DNA of 14,282 bases from JAOABV01 sp964473505 (GCA_964473505.1 CAYYPG010000053.1:1-14282); one strand, 5' to 3'. Shown: positions 1-7,607, counted from the stretch's first letter. Made by a program: numbers and translations. Notes: generated by a model from the letters alone, not told the origin.

Positions 1-19
1 TATGTAAAAACAAACACAA

Positions 20-45
20 AAAACATTAGTTATAACTAATGTTTT
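20..45 (-). terminator. AT-rich palindrome, possible minus-strand terminator
   Basis: A perfect 26 bp palindrome with half-site AAAACATTAGTTA. Read on the minus strand it is followed by a T-rich tract (positions 19 down to 6), the form of an intrinsic terminator, although the stem has almost no GC. On the plus strand there is no T-run after it, so a minus-strand role fits better. A regulator binding site is the alternative. It lies over 1 kb beyond the end of rimO, so its source transcript is unclear. Confidence 0.35.
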
Positions 46-148
46 AGACAAGGTGGATTTTTAGATAACTTATTGTTTTTCTTAAAGATACTGCATTTTG
101 CCCTAAAAAGAGGGTACAGTCCCCGCCACAGCCCTCTGGAGTGCTTGA

Positions 149-307
149 AAAATAGGTGAAAAGGTTATTTTAGAAAGCGAGGTCAGAGAAAATTTTGGAG
201 TTAGTTTGAGGGTCGGTTTTGGCCGAGATCTGAGTATCAATTTATGCGCAATTGATAGAATCGATATGAATGGAGTTGAGAAAATCGATCAGAAAATAAT
301 GTATTGA
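149..307 (+). pseudogene. Possible coding relic, plus strand
   Basis: A frame open for 52 codons between two stops, with no ATG near its 5' end. The translation has a balanced, protein-like composition (for example EVRENFGVSLRVGFGRDLS) rather than the Lys/Ile/Asn/Phe-only look of AT-rich noise. No family is recognised. It may be a remnant of a decayed gene. The evidence is composition only, so chance is a real alternative. Confidence 0.25.
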
Positions 308-320
308 GTTATTGTGTCAG

Positions 321-455
321 TAATTTAGAAAATCACTTACTTTTCTTAAGAGATAATATTTAGTACTTTGGGAAAAACAATTAAAACATAATGGTTTGGT
401 TTATTCGGTTTATAATTCAGAAAATCATTTACTTCTATCAAGACAGAATACTTTG
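321..455. repeat. Degenerate direct repeat, two copies ~92 bp apart
   Basis: The sequence at 321-370 (starting TAATTTAGAAAATCACTTAC) recurs at 413-455 (starting TAATTCAGAAAATCATTTAC). Similarity continues through a CTTTG end, with a gap of about 7 bases in the second copy. This looks like an old tandem duplication of ~92 bp. No coding or promoter role is evident. Confidence 0.45.
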
Positions 456-711
456 TTTGTTTTGGTAAGCAAATAGAGATGAAATGTTCAAAACTCAGAA
501 GGTCTTATTATGCAGTGTTGATTATTCAATGTCGAATGGAGCGCTTATTCAGAAAGTTGTTTATAGGTTATAATTATTTAAGTGCTGGTGTTAACCGATA
601 CATAAGCGCCGGAATAAGCTAAAACGTTCCGATACCTTATAAAATCAATAAAGAAAAGATATAAAAATCTATTATTCTTTTTGTAATAACGACTATAAAA
701 GAAAGTTTGAT

Positions 712-1109
712 ATGTTAATCTTAGGCTTAATCTTTATGTTGTTTATTAGGTTTAATTCCTGCCCAACCATCTACCACAAGAAAAGAGATAGATAATAATG
801 TTACTAATTTCTTGGTCTTGATTGAAGAAATTGAAAGCTCAGAAAATATTATTCGAGTTGTAAATCTGGTAAACCAAACAGATATTTTTATGGTGCAAAA
901 TGGCTTTTCTAAAGTAAGATGGACCTTACTTAGTATAGTTAAATACTTAACTGTTTTTGTCCGTTTTTATGTATAATATTTTCTAAAACTAACATTAAAG
1001 CCTAAATATGCAATCTGACAAATTTATCCTTGAAACGTCTTGGAAATTTAACAGGTTCAAGCTAACCTCCGTCCAGGAAGATCAAATTGTTTTTCGAAAA
1101 ACGAGGTGA
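712..1109 (+). pseudogene. Relic of a secreted-protein gene, frameshifted
   Basis: Three successive plus-strand frames read like pieces of one protein. An ATG at 712 gives a hydrophobic start (MLILGLIFMLFI) resembling a signal peptide. After a one-base frame change, 731-976 is open and continues GLIPAQPSTT, then a polar stretch with VNQTDIFMVQNGF. A third frame at 1008-1109 gives a protein-like 33-residue piece starting MQSDKFILE. The remnant would converge on rimO. No family is recognised. The idea rests on frame openness and composition, so it is tentative. Confidence 0.35.
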
Positions 1110-1149
1110 TATCGTTTTGGTTATGAACTATGAACACAGATGCTAACAT

Positions 1150-2460
1150 TTATTTTATAACAGCCAATAATTTATACGCCTGGGCATCTTTAATTTTGAC
1201 TTCAATCCAATCACCGGGTTTGAAGTTCATTCCTTTTAACTCGACAACACCATCAATCTCAGGTGCATCAAATTCAGTTCGACTTAAGATTTTTTGATGT
1301 GCAATCTGATCAATGATTACTTTTAGCGTTTTGCCAATAAAACTTTGCATGCGGTTTAAAGAAATCTTTTGCTGAGTTCTCATTATTAAATCCAATCGTT
1401 CTTTTTTTATTTTTTCCGGAATTTGATTCGGTAAGTTATAAGCGAGTGTGCCCGGCTCCCGGGAATACATAAAACATCCCAAATGAGCAAATTTATATTC
1501 CTCAACGAATTCTATTAGTTCATTAAATTCTTTTTCCGTTTCATCAGGAAAACCAACCATCACACTAGTACGAATAGCAATATCCGGCATTGTCTTTAAT
1601 TTATCAAGCAGTTGCTTTACTTGTTTGCGGGTATAAGGACGATTCATTGTCTTTAAGATTTTATCTGATATGTGTTGTAATGGCAAATCAACATAGCGAC
1701 AAATTTGGGGACTGTCTTTATATACTTGAATTAACTCATCGGTCCAATGAGCCGGATGAGTATAAAGCACTCTTATCCAGATGATATCTTTTATCTTAAC
1801 AATATTTCTTAATAATCTTGCCAGTGATAATTCCGCATAAATATCTTTGCCGTATAATGTTGTGTCCTGAGCAACTAAAATTATTTCTTTAATCCCATTT
1901 TGACTAAGATGTTTTGCTTCTTGGACAATATCTTTTATTTTACGACTACGAAACCGTCCTCGAATCGAAGGAATCAGACAATAAGCACAAAAATTATCAC
2001 AGCCATCAGCAATTTTTAGGTAAGCATAATGATTCGTACTAATCAATCGTGGTGTCTTATAATTACTTAAATAGGTTGGTTTATTTGAGACTCGGATCAT
2101 GCGCTCTTCTTGGGTAATTACTTTTACAATTTCGGTCAAATTATCAATACCCATAATACCGTCAATCTCTGGAAATTTATCCAGTAAGGCATCATAGTAT
2201 CTTTGAACCAAGCAACCCGCGACGATAATTTTTTTTATCTTCCCTTTTTTCTTATAAGCGATTACTTTTTGAATCCAATGTTCGGCTTCTTTAACTGCAG
2301 ATTTAAGAAAAGCACAAGTGTTAATGACACAGACATCGGAATTTTGCCAGTCTAAGGTCAAAATGTAGTTGTTCCGGGCTAAATAACCTAAAATGATTTC
2401 AGAATCGACAAGATTTTTCGGACAGCCCAGCGTGACTAATGCAATTTTCACTTTGACCAC
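1150..2460 (-). CDS. rimO: Ribosomal protein S12 methylthiotransferase RimO
   Basis: This radical-SAM enzyme adds a methylthio group to an aspartate of ribosomal protein S12 in the cytoplasm, using two [4Fe-4S] clusters. The 436-residue product has the family's usual length and order. The N-terminal MTTase domain opens with LGCPKN, with cluster cysteines near 13, 49 and 83. The radical-SAM core has the CxxxCxxC motif DGCDNFCAYC (Cys154, 158, 161) followed by IRGRFRSR. A C-terminal TRAM domain covers about residues 370-436. LGCPKNLVDSE and the SRTEFDAPEIDG segment favour RimO over MiaB. The start used is a GTG overlapping the previous gene's stop by one base (TAGTG); a second GTG at 2451 is equally plausible and gives a start closer to known homologues. 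There is no strong Shine-Dalgarno. It is the last gene of the lolA operon, directly after a broken gene, so its translation may once have been coupled to that gene. Confidence 0.95.
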   Translation of the reverse strand: MVKVKIALVTLGCPKNLVDSEIILGYLARNNYILTLDWQNSDVCVINTCAFLKSAVKEAEHWIQKVIAYKKKGKIKKIIVAGCLVQRYYDALLDKFPEIDGIMGIDNLTEIVKVITQEERMIRVSNKPTYLSNYKTPRLISTNHYAYLKIADGCDNFCAYCLIPSIRGRFRSRKIKDIVQEAKHLSQNGIKEIILVAQDTTLYGKDIYAELSLARLLRNIVKIKDIIWIRVLYTHPAHWTDELIQVYKDSPQICRYVDLPLQHISDKILKTMNRPYTRKQVKQLLDKLKTMPDIAIRTSVMVGFPDETEKEFNELIEFVEEYKFAHLGCFMYSREPGTLAYNLPNQIPEKIKKERLDLIMRTQQKISLNRMQSFIGKTLKVIIDQIAHQKILSRTEFDAPEIDGVVELKGMNFKPGDWIEVKIKDAQAYKLLAVIK

Positions 2461-3349
2461 TACTCGTTTTTCACAAATACTTCGCCAGTTCTGACTGCTG
2501 AGATAATTTTTACATTAGCATCTTGTCTTAATCTAATCAGAAAAACCTCTTGCCTGGTCAAGTCTCTGATTGTTTATCCCAATTTTATTTTTAATGGAGT
2601 TTGATTTTCCTTTATGAGTTCACTGTTGGTTGCATCGTTAAGAAGCATAATTTTAAAAGGCTGACATAATATTGGGAAGATATCAATATTCTCCAATTCC
2701 TGATGGCGTTGAATGATGCGGTCGGTTATTGGCAATAAATTCAGATAGATTTCTCCAATGAACCCAAAATGCTTTCCGATAGCGGCAATGCGATAATTTT
2801 ACACTTGCCGTTTTTACAAATATCATCATAAGCCAGATGATGAGGTTATAAATTTTTACACAACGAACAAGAGCGGTTAACACTAAATTGGGCTTTTAAT
2901 AATTTGAGATTATAAACCGAATTATCAACTTTGAAACCGAGAGGTTCAAATGATAGAATAGTATTAATCCAATGACCTGTCATAGAGGTTACAGGTTTAA
3001 ATCCCTGATTAATTAAATGCTGAGCATCAGGTTGAATAAAATAGAATAGTCTTGTGTGGCTTTTTGTTATTTCTTGATATAGAGCATGAATATGAAATTC
3101 AATTTCATTTTCTAATCGGTTTATTTCGGGAAATAACCTAATATTGTCAAAGAATGCAGAAATTAAAAACTCCTTTATTAAATATTCAATAAGAACACAA
3201 CAGGTAGAACTAACACTATCCCCAGATCTTTGAGCTATTGTCTGTTGCCCATCAATGACGGTATGAACTCCAACTTGCAAACTTTCACAACCTTTATCCG
3301 ACCAGATTTTTTTACAATGACCCACTAAGGAACTAAAAGATTGTTGCAT
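2460..3349 (-). pseudogene. Broken gene of unknown function in the lolA-rimO operon
   Basis: A protein of about 296 residues can be pieced together between the thioesterase gene and rimO. It starts at an ATG at 3349 (MQQSFSSLVGHCKK), 20 bases after the thioesterase stop. It runs in one frame to an in-frame TAA at 2848-2846, just after a CSLC pair. It continues in the same frame through DICKNGKCKIIALP to about 2750, where the frame shifts. The new frame runs past a second in-frame TAA near 2574 and ends with a TAG at 2462-2460 that overlaps the rimO start. CSLC and CKNGKC could form a zinc-binding site. I do not recognise the family. Three lesions suggest a true pseudogene; sequencing or assembly errors are the alternative. 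The two ATG-initiated open frames at 2683-2883 and 2846-3451 are by-products of these lesions and should not be taken as separate genes. Confidence 0.65.
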
Positions 3350-3369
3350 AGAGAATTTGATTGTGATTT

Positions 3370-3765
3370 TTATTTGTCGACTCTGACCATTTTTGCGGTT
3401 GCGGTCGCAATCAAAATTCCTTCTCGATCTTTGATAAAAGCCGAACCGCAAAGAAGTTTTCCGCGATTTTTCTCAATTATGCCGACAATTGTAACTGGTT
3501 GATTGGTAAGTAAAGGTCTTTTGTAACGGACTGTGATCTCACCTGTTACCGCCTCAACCCCGCAAGTGCGACACGCCCAAGCAATTGCTTCATCTAATAA
3601 AGTAGCAACAATTCCGCCATGAATAATATCTTGATAACCTTCAAATTCTTTGGTCGGAGTATATGTGGTCTGAACTCCATTAGGAACCGGCGTAAATTTT
3701 AATTTTAATCCAATTGGATTGTCTTTACCACAAGCAAAACATCCGTCGCTATTTTTTACAATCAT
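3370..3765 (-). CDS. PaaI-like hotdog-fold acyl-CoA thioesterase
   Basis: A 131-residue cytoplasmic protein of the PaaI/YbgC-like hotdog superfamily, whose members hydrolyse acyl-CoA thioesters, often as tetramers. The N-terminus GCFACGKDNPIGLKLKF is typical of the subgroup with a leading C-x-x-C. The central helix carries the signature IIHGGIVATLLDEA, with HGG at 49-51 and the likely catalytic acidic residues Asp58/Glu59. The second half, with EITVRYKRPL and ATATAKMV, forms the remaining strands. The length is normal. Its ATG overlaps the lolA stop (ATGA), which indicates translational coupling. The substrate cannot be told from sequence. The link to LolA could mean lipid or acyl-chain handling, but this is inference. 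Confidence 0.88.
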   Translation of the reverse strand: MIVKNSDGCFACGKDNPIGLKLKFTPVPNGVQTTYTPTKEFEGYQDIIHGGIVATLLDEAIAWACRTCGVEAVTGEITVRYKRPLLTNQPVTIVGIIEKNRGKLLCGSAFIKDREGILIATATAKMVRVDK

Positions 3766-4385
3766 TTGATAACTTTAACACCTTTAGGAACCGAGAATTT
3801 GAGAAGTTGTGGAGAAATTTTCTTATTAATTGTTATATGGGATAGCTGAAACTCGAGTTCATTTTTCGACGCGTCGGTAAACAAAAATCGTTCAATTAGA
3901 TTCGTCTTTTTGGAGACATAAAATTTTAAGTCCGAAAAAAGCGATATTTGCTGGGATGTATCTTGAGATAATTCCCAGACCCAATAATCCGACTTCTCCG
4001 ATAATTTAAACTTTATAGAATCTTCAAACAGCGCATCAAAAATCTTAAAAAAATTGACCGATAAATTTTGCGGCTGAATGTAAGCAGTCTTTTGTTTCGG
4101 AAGATAGATATAGAGATTAATACTATCTAAAACAATCACTTGCGGTTCCGGAGTTACTACTTCCAAGCGACTAAAACAGGGTCGGGCAATAAAGAATTTG
4201 CCTTCAAATTGTCGACAAATTCCTTCGACTTCGGAACAGACTGTTTGGATAAATTTACCCTGCATGGTTTTAATCTGAGAATAATTGTTTTTTAATCTAT
4301 TAAATAACTCCCATTGTTTTGGATAAGCCAAACCAATGAGGATATGTATTAATGTAATAAAAACAACCAATGTTTGTTTATTCAT
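3762..4385 (-). CDS. lolA: Outer-membrane lipoprotein carrier LolA family protein
   Basis: Periplasmic chaperone that takes lipoproteins from the LolCDE transporter to the outer membrane. The 207-residue product starts with a signal peptide (hydrophobic residues about 4-20, cleavage probably after LAYPKQ or just before it). The mature part shows the LolA pattern: a leading helix with YSQIKTMQGKFIQT, then FEGKFFIARPCFSRLEVVTPEPQVIVLD, then YIYLPKQKTAYIQP, the strands of the open beta-barrel that hold the acyl chains. A usable Shine-Dalgarno (AAAGGT) precedes the ATG. It is the first gene of a unit with the thioesterase gene, a broken gene and rimO, under the promoter at 4574-4602. Some LolA-like proteins serve other lipid-transport roles, so the exact client is unproven. 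The protein supports a two-membrane envelope. Confidence 0.85.
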   Translation of the reverse strand: MNKQTLVVFITLIHILIGLAYPKQWELFNRLKNNYSQIKTMQGKFIQTVCSEVEGICRQFEGKFFIARPCFSRLEVVTPEPQVIVLDSINLYIYLPKQKTAYIQPQNLSVNFFKIFDALFEDSIKFKLSEKSDYWVWELSQDTSQQISLFSDLKFYVSKKTNLIERFLFTDASKNELEFQLSHITINKKISPQLLKFSVPKGVKVIK

Positions 4386-4459
4386 AGATTCTACCTTTCT
4401 GACATCAAGTCTTAAAGAACTCAGAGCGGACTGAGTCCATGGTGCAGCATTTATTCTCT

Positions 4460-4529
4460 ATAATTCTCTTTTATCACATTTTTTATTTATCATATCAAAA
4501 TTAAGATCAGAACTCATTCTAAGATTCAT
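4460..4529 (-). other. 23-codon open frame in the lolA leader
   Basis: An ATG at 4529, preceded by AGGA, opens 23 codons (MNLRMSSDLNFDMINKKCDK...) ending in a TAG at 4460. It lies wholly inside the predicted lolA leader and is in frame with lolA; the 24 codons between the TAG and the lolA ATG are also open. It could be a leader peptide that affects lolA translation, the trace of an older longer gene start, or chance. The encoded peptide has no recognisable feature. Confidence 0.2.
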
Positions 4530-4573
4530 TGCTAATCCTGGCAATACAATGCTGAATAAAATTTACTATCGTT

Positions 4574-4602
4574 ATTATAAATTCTAATTAAATATGCGTC
4601 AA
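4574..4602 (-). promoter_or_regulatory. Sigma70-type promoter for lolA operon
   Basis: On the minus strand TTGACG (4602-4597) is followed by a 17-base spacer and TATAAT (4579-4574), a near-consensus housekeeping promoter. Transcription should start near 4567, giving a leader of roughly 180 bases before lolA. Confidence 0.65.
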
Positions 4603-4784
4603 TATGCAATAATAAAGACAAAGCTCTCGATGATGAATGTTTCTATATTAATTTGGCGCTTTTAACTCATAGGTAGAGTCTTAACAAGTGCTCTTGTAAA
4701 AAGTTTACACAATTTTGCTGCTAAATCCTAACAGATATGGAAAAACTTTTAAAATCGTTAACACTTAAAAACACAGTATTCTTA

Positions 4785-4937
4785 TATTAAGAGATTTTGT
4801 TTTATATAGTTTTATATTCTGTTATTTGGGTATTTTATTGATAGATTCTATAAATAACTTGTTATATATTAAGAGATTCTATTTTATATTATTTATATTT
4901 TTATATTATTATATATTCTAAATTGAGAGATTCTACA
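4785..4937. repeat. Degenerate 81 bp tandem duplication, AT-only
   Basis: On the minus strand a motif close to TAGAATCTCTTAATATA occurs four times, beginning near 4937, 4882, 4855 and 4800. The first and third, and the second and fourth, are each about 81 bases apart, so an 81 bp unit carrying two motif copies has been duplicated. The sequence between is almost pure A/T. Function is unknown. Confidence 0.45.
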
Positions 4938-5019
4938 AAGATATCAAACCAAATCTATATGATTTTTGTTCTTTTTATGATTTGTAGTTGAAGTTGCTTA
5001 ATTTTAATTAAGGTTCGTC

Positions 5020-6123
5020 TTAGATAACGAATTTACCATTCTTATAGATTAAACTCTTATCCGCATAGACTTCTCCGAATTTTCTTAAATCACAAACCAT
5101 ATCCCAATGCAAACTGGATTTATTTTTTCCTCCAGTTTCAGGATAAGATGAACCTAAGGCAAGATGAATTGTGCCACCGATTTTTTCATCAAACAGAGTG
5201 TTCTTAATAAATTTAGTTATTCCATAATTAGTCCCGAAAGCAAATTCACCGACTCTTTTTGCACCTGCATCCATTTTTATCATTGATTTTAAGTAATCTT
5301 CACCTTTTGAGGCTTTGATTTCTACTACTTCACCGTTTTTGAATCGTAAATAAACATCATTTACTTCTCGGCCTAAATAGACACAAGGAAACGAGAATTT
5401 TATAACCCCTTCAACTGAATCTTCCAGGGGGGTCGTAAAAATTTCACCATCAGGAAAGTTTTCTTTTCCTTCGCAACTAATCCATTTACGGCTTTGCACA
5501 GAAAACGATAAGTCGGTATCTTCGCTTTTGATATTGATTTTTTTGACTTTGCTGAGTGCTTTGATAATCCTTCTTTGTTCTTTGGCTAATTCCTGCCACT
5601 TTTGGATTGGGTTGGGGTCATTAAGAAATCCCGCGGCGAATATAAATTCGCTAAACTCATCCAATGACATCTCGGCATCTTGGGCTTGGGCATTATCTGG
5701 ATAAGCAGTAAGTGACCATCGCATTAACCCCTGATGGGTACGTTCCAATCTTCGTTCTAATAAATAGCCCGTGGCTTTTCTTCTCAGACTTAACCGTTTG
5801 GGGTCATAATTTGACAACGCCTTGCGATTAAATTCCGTAATAATATATAAATAGGCCTGTATCTTTTCAATTTCAAATTTTTCTACTTCTGAAATATACA
5901 CCAGTTGTTCCTCGCTCGCCTCTTTTAAGAAAATTTCATTTAATCCTTCGCCGATATATTTTACATAAGGATGCGCACCCTTTCTAAGCGCAGTTCTGTA
6001 GACTTCATGAATTAAAGGATTAGCCAGATGGGTGGAAACGATTTGAAACAAATCACCCTTTTTGATTTTTAACGAATAATTTACCAAGACATCTGCCCAA
6101 CGTTCTAATCTAATATCTTTCAT
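5020..6123 (-). CDS. M29 family metallo-aminopeptidase
   Basis: Cytoplasmic metal-dependent exopeptidase that removes N-terminal residues from peptides; relatives are the thermophilic aminopeptidase AmpT and staphylococcal AmpS. The 367-residue product is slightly shorter than the usual ~400-410. The C-terminal half carries the expected metal and active-site residues: Glu227 in NFPDGEIFTTP, Glu293 in VGEFAFGTNYG, His320 and Tyr327 in IHLALGSSYPETGG, and His339/Asp341 in LHWDMVCDL. The N-terminal segment LERWADVLVNYSLKIKKGD is the family's usual opening. The ATG has a strong Shine-Dalgarno (GAGGAGG, 4 bases away). The gene stands alone: a tandem-repeat region lies upstream and over 600 non-coding bases lie downstream. 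Substrate preference cannot be read from sequence. Confidence 0.92.
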   Translation of the reverse strand: MKDIRLERWADVLVNYSLKIKKGDLFQIVSTHLANPLIHEVYRTALRKGAHPYVKYIGEGLNEIFLKEASEEQLVYISEVEKFEIEKIQAYLYIITEFNRKALSNYDPKRLSLRRKATGYLLERRLERTHQGLMRWSLTAYPDNAQAQDAEMSLDEFSEFIFAAGFLNDPNPIQKWQELAKEQRRIIKALSKVKKINIKSEDTDLSFSVQSRKWISCEGKENFPDGEIFTTPLEDSVEGVIKFSFPCVYLGREVNDVYLRFKNGEVVEIKASKGEDYLKSMIKMDAGAKRVGEFAFGTNYGITKFIKNTLFDEKIGGTIHLALGSSYPETGGKNKSSLHWDMVCDLRKFGEVYADKSLIYKNGKFVI

Positions 6124-6138
6124 TTTGCCTCCTCAATT

Positions 6139-6600
6139 ATAATATAGCATTATAAGAATTTAACCCTTAAGCATTTGTGCACAAAACAACAAAAGTGTCA
6201 TCTTGTGTTTCAATATCTCAGACTATAATTTAACAATATTTTAAGTTTTGTTGCAAACTAACTTTATATTTACTATGGCCGTTGAGCATAATGTGGGTTA
6301 TATGACATTGTAAAAATTTACCCACATAGAACTTCTAATAAAATGATAAATGTGTCGTCAACTTCTCCTACTTCTGTAATTTACCAATATTTTAAGTTTT
6401 CGTTGCAAACCAACTTTATTAACTAACCCCAATAAAAATAATGTCTTATATGGCATTGTAAAGATTTATATACTGAGAACTTTTGAATTAATTGATAAAA
6501 GTTTCATCGTTTCTTTTAAAGTTTCAGCCTTTGATTTAACAACAATTTGGGTTTTGTTTCAGACTGAGTTTATTGAATATTTTCATTAAAAATACTGTGT
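6139..6600. repeat. ~155 bp degenerate tandem repeat, about three copies
   Basis: Copies begin at 6191, 6348 and 6497, so the periods are 157 and 149 bases. A partial copy covering only the unit's tail occupies 6139-6190 next to the aminopeptidase gene, and the third copy fades out near 6600. Well-conserved blocks include CAATATTTTAAGTTTT followed by GTTGCAAAC-AACTTTAT, and TATATG(A/G)CATTGTAAA. On the minus strand the last block reads TTTACAATG-CATATAA, and the gene-proximal partial copy has TATAAT at the same place, so each unit may carry a promoter-like element. The copies have diverged, so the expansion is old. Confidence 0.65.
6149..6185 (-). promoter_or_regulatory. -10 box and palindrome before the aminopeptidase gene
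   Basis: TATAAT lies at 6154-6149, about 25 bases before the ATG. No good -35 hexamer sits 16-18 bases upstream; instead a perfect 12 bp palindrome TTTGTGCACAAA is centred there (6174-6185). A promoter that needs an activator, or is blocked by a repressor at the palindrome, would fit. The call rests on motif position alone. Confidence 0.35.
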
Positions 6601-6723
6601 TAAGAAAACACAAAAATCAATTTATCTTTATGCCTACATCGATTTTGGTAATATGTGCTTATCGATTGAGAAATATTGTAAAAATATTTTTTGCGGAGGA
6701 TAAGAATTTGGGGTGTGAATAGT

Positions 6724-7590
6724 TTAGCGACTTACCGATTCAGTTAAAATATAATTTAACGGATTGACCCAATTTCCGGTTATTTTTATACCATAATGAA
6801 GATGATTGCCTGTGGCCGAACCAGTTCTTCCCACTGTAGCAATGACTTCGCCTCGATTCACCTTTTGACCAGTTTTAACTTTGATTGATTGGCAATGAGC
6901 ATAAAATGTTATATAGCCAAAGCCGTGGTCTATTTCTATATAACGTCCCCAACCTGGTTTATAACCGGCACTTCGGACTCGTCCATCAGCAGTAGCGACA
7001 ATAGGTGTACCTGCAGGCGCAACAATATCAATGCCTTCATGATATTCTGATTTGCCAGACCATGGTGATTTACGATAACCAAAACCACTAGACAACCAAC
7101 CGGCTACTGGCCAAATTGACGGTGTATGCTGTAATAACGCTCTTTGCTGTTGGAGATAGGATTTTAATTGTTGAAAACTTTTTTCTTGTTGTCTTGCCCG
7201 CTCAATTAAGTTATCAACCTCTGCCACAATATCATCTTCATTGCTAGCACCATAACCCATCAGGCGAACATCGCGGGGAAGCAAATCGAGATTTGCGGCG
7301 ATTCGTATCTGGGCATCCAGTTCGGCTAAAGCGTGTAATTTGAGACTAAGAGTCTCTAATTGAGTACGAACGGTCGCAATTTCGGTTTTAAGCAACTGAT
7401 TTTCTTGATTTAAAACCCGAACCTTACGACTTGTGTAGGTGTAATGGGTTGTTACGATTACAAAATAGATTGTAAGTGGAATGAATAAAATTAATAATCC
7501 AGCGATCAAATAAAAGACAACTACCGGAATCGAAACATTAAAGAACTTCGCCCGCTTTTTGTAGAATAAAATTATATTAATTAAGTTCAT
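6724..7590 (-). CDS. Membrane-anchored M23 (LytM) peptidase with coiled coil
   Basis: Peptidoglycan endopeptidase expected in the inner membrane with its catalytic domain in the periplasm. Of 288 residues, a single membrane segment (about 20-46) follows a short basic N-terminus. Two predicted coiled-coil stretches follow (about 52-92 and 117-155, rich in Gln, Leu, Glu and Arg). The M23 domain starts near 160 (WPVAGWLSSGFGYR). Zinc and catalytic residues are all present: His184 and Asp188 in YHEGIDIVAP, His232 in FYAHC, and His263-x-His265 in TGNHLHYG. It should therefore be an active enzyme, unlike degenerate LytM activators such as EnvC. This layout is common among M23 proteins that work with bactofilins in cell-shape control, and a bactofilin gene lies about 1.3 kb upstream in the same direction. 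The ATG lacks a clear Shine-Dalgarno. Confidence 0.92.
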   Translation of the reverse strand: MNLINIILFYKKRAKFFNVSIPVVVFYLIAGLLILFIPLTIYFVIVTTHYTYTSRKVRVLNQENQLLKTEIATVRTQLETLSLKLHALAELDAQIRIAANLDLLPRDVRLMGYGASNEDDIVAEVDNLIERARQQEKSFQQLKSYLQQQRALLQHTPSIWPVAGWLSSGFGYRKSPWSGKSEYHEGIDIVAPAGTPIVATADGRVRSAGYKPGWGRYIEIDHGFGYITFYAHCQSIKVKTGQKVNRGEVIATVGRTGSATGNHLHYGIKITGNWVNPLNYILTESVSR

Positions 7591-7607
7591 AATATTTGAA
7601 ATGACTT

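Larger units (their letters stand above)
1..711. other. Gene-poor AT-rich stretch with relics
   Basis: No intact gene is visible on either strand. The stretch holds a 26 bp perfect palindrome (20-45), a plus-strand frame open without a start codon (149-307) and a degenerate direct repeat (321-370 and 413-455). The rest is AT-rich sequence with frequent stops in all frames. It lies downstream of rimO and probably consists of decayed genes or spacer. Confidence 0.5.
4386..5019. other. AT-rich intergenic region upstream of lolA
   Basis: Contains the lolA promoter (4574-4602), a ~180 base leader with a 23-codon open frame, and a very AT-rich duplicated segment (about 4785-4937). Immediately after the aminopeptidase stop there is a weak AT-only inverted repeat (CTTAATT/AATTAAG), but no convincing terminator. 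No gene is apparent on either strand. Confidence 0.5.
6124..6723. other. Non-coding region upstream of the aminopeptidase gene
   Basis: Most of this 600-base gap is a ~155 bp degenerate tandem repeat (6139-6600). Next to the gene are a -10-like TATAAT and a 12 bp palindrome. The remaining part, 6601-6723, is the region just after the M23 gene; no terminator hairpin or gene was seen there. Confidence 0.55.

Noticed and set aside
2683..2883. 66-codon minus-strand open frame
   Set aside because: It lies out of frame with the reconstructed broken gene, whose other two frames read far better across the same stretch.
3352..3451. The N-terminal 34 codons that extend the 3349 start up to 3451
   Set aside because: They overlap the thioesterase coding region in another frame and read as low-quality Arg/Lys/Asn-rich sequence; the ATG at 3349 just after the thioesterase stop is the sensible start.
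4672..4720. Possible third MITE-like terminus (GGTAGAGTCTTAACA and TTTACACAA)
   Set aside because: Only short pieces resemble the element ends, the two pieces are in the wrong arrangement, and the internal blocks shared by the two good copies are absent.
6139..6600. CRISPR array
   Set aside because: The repeat unit is ~155 bp and diverged along its whole length; there are no short conserved repeats separated by unique spacers and no cas genes.
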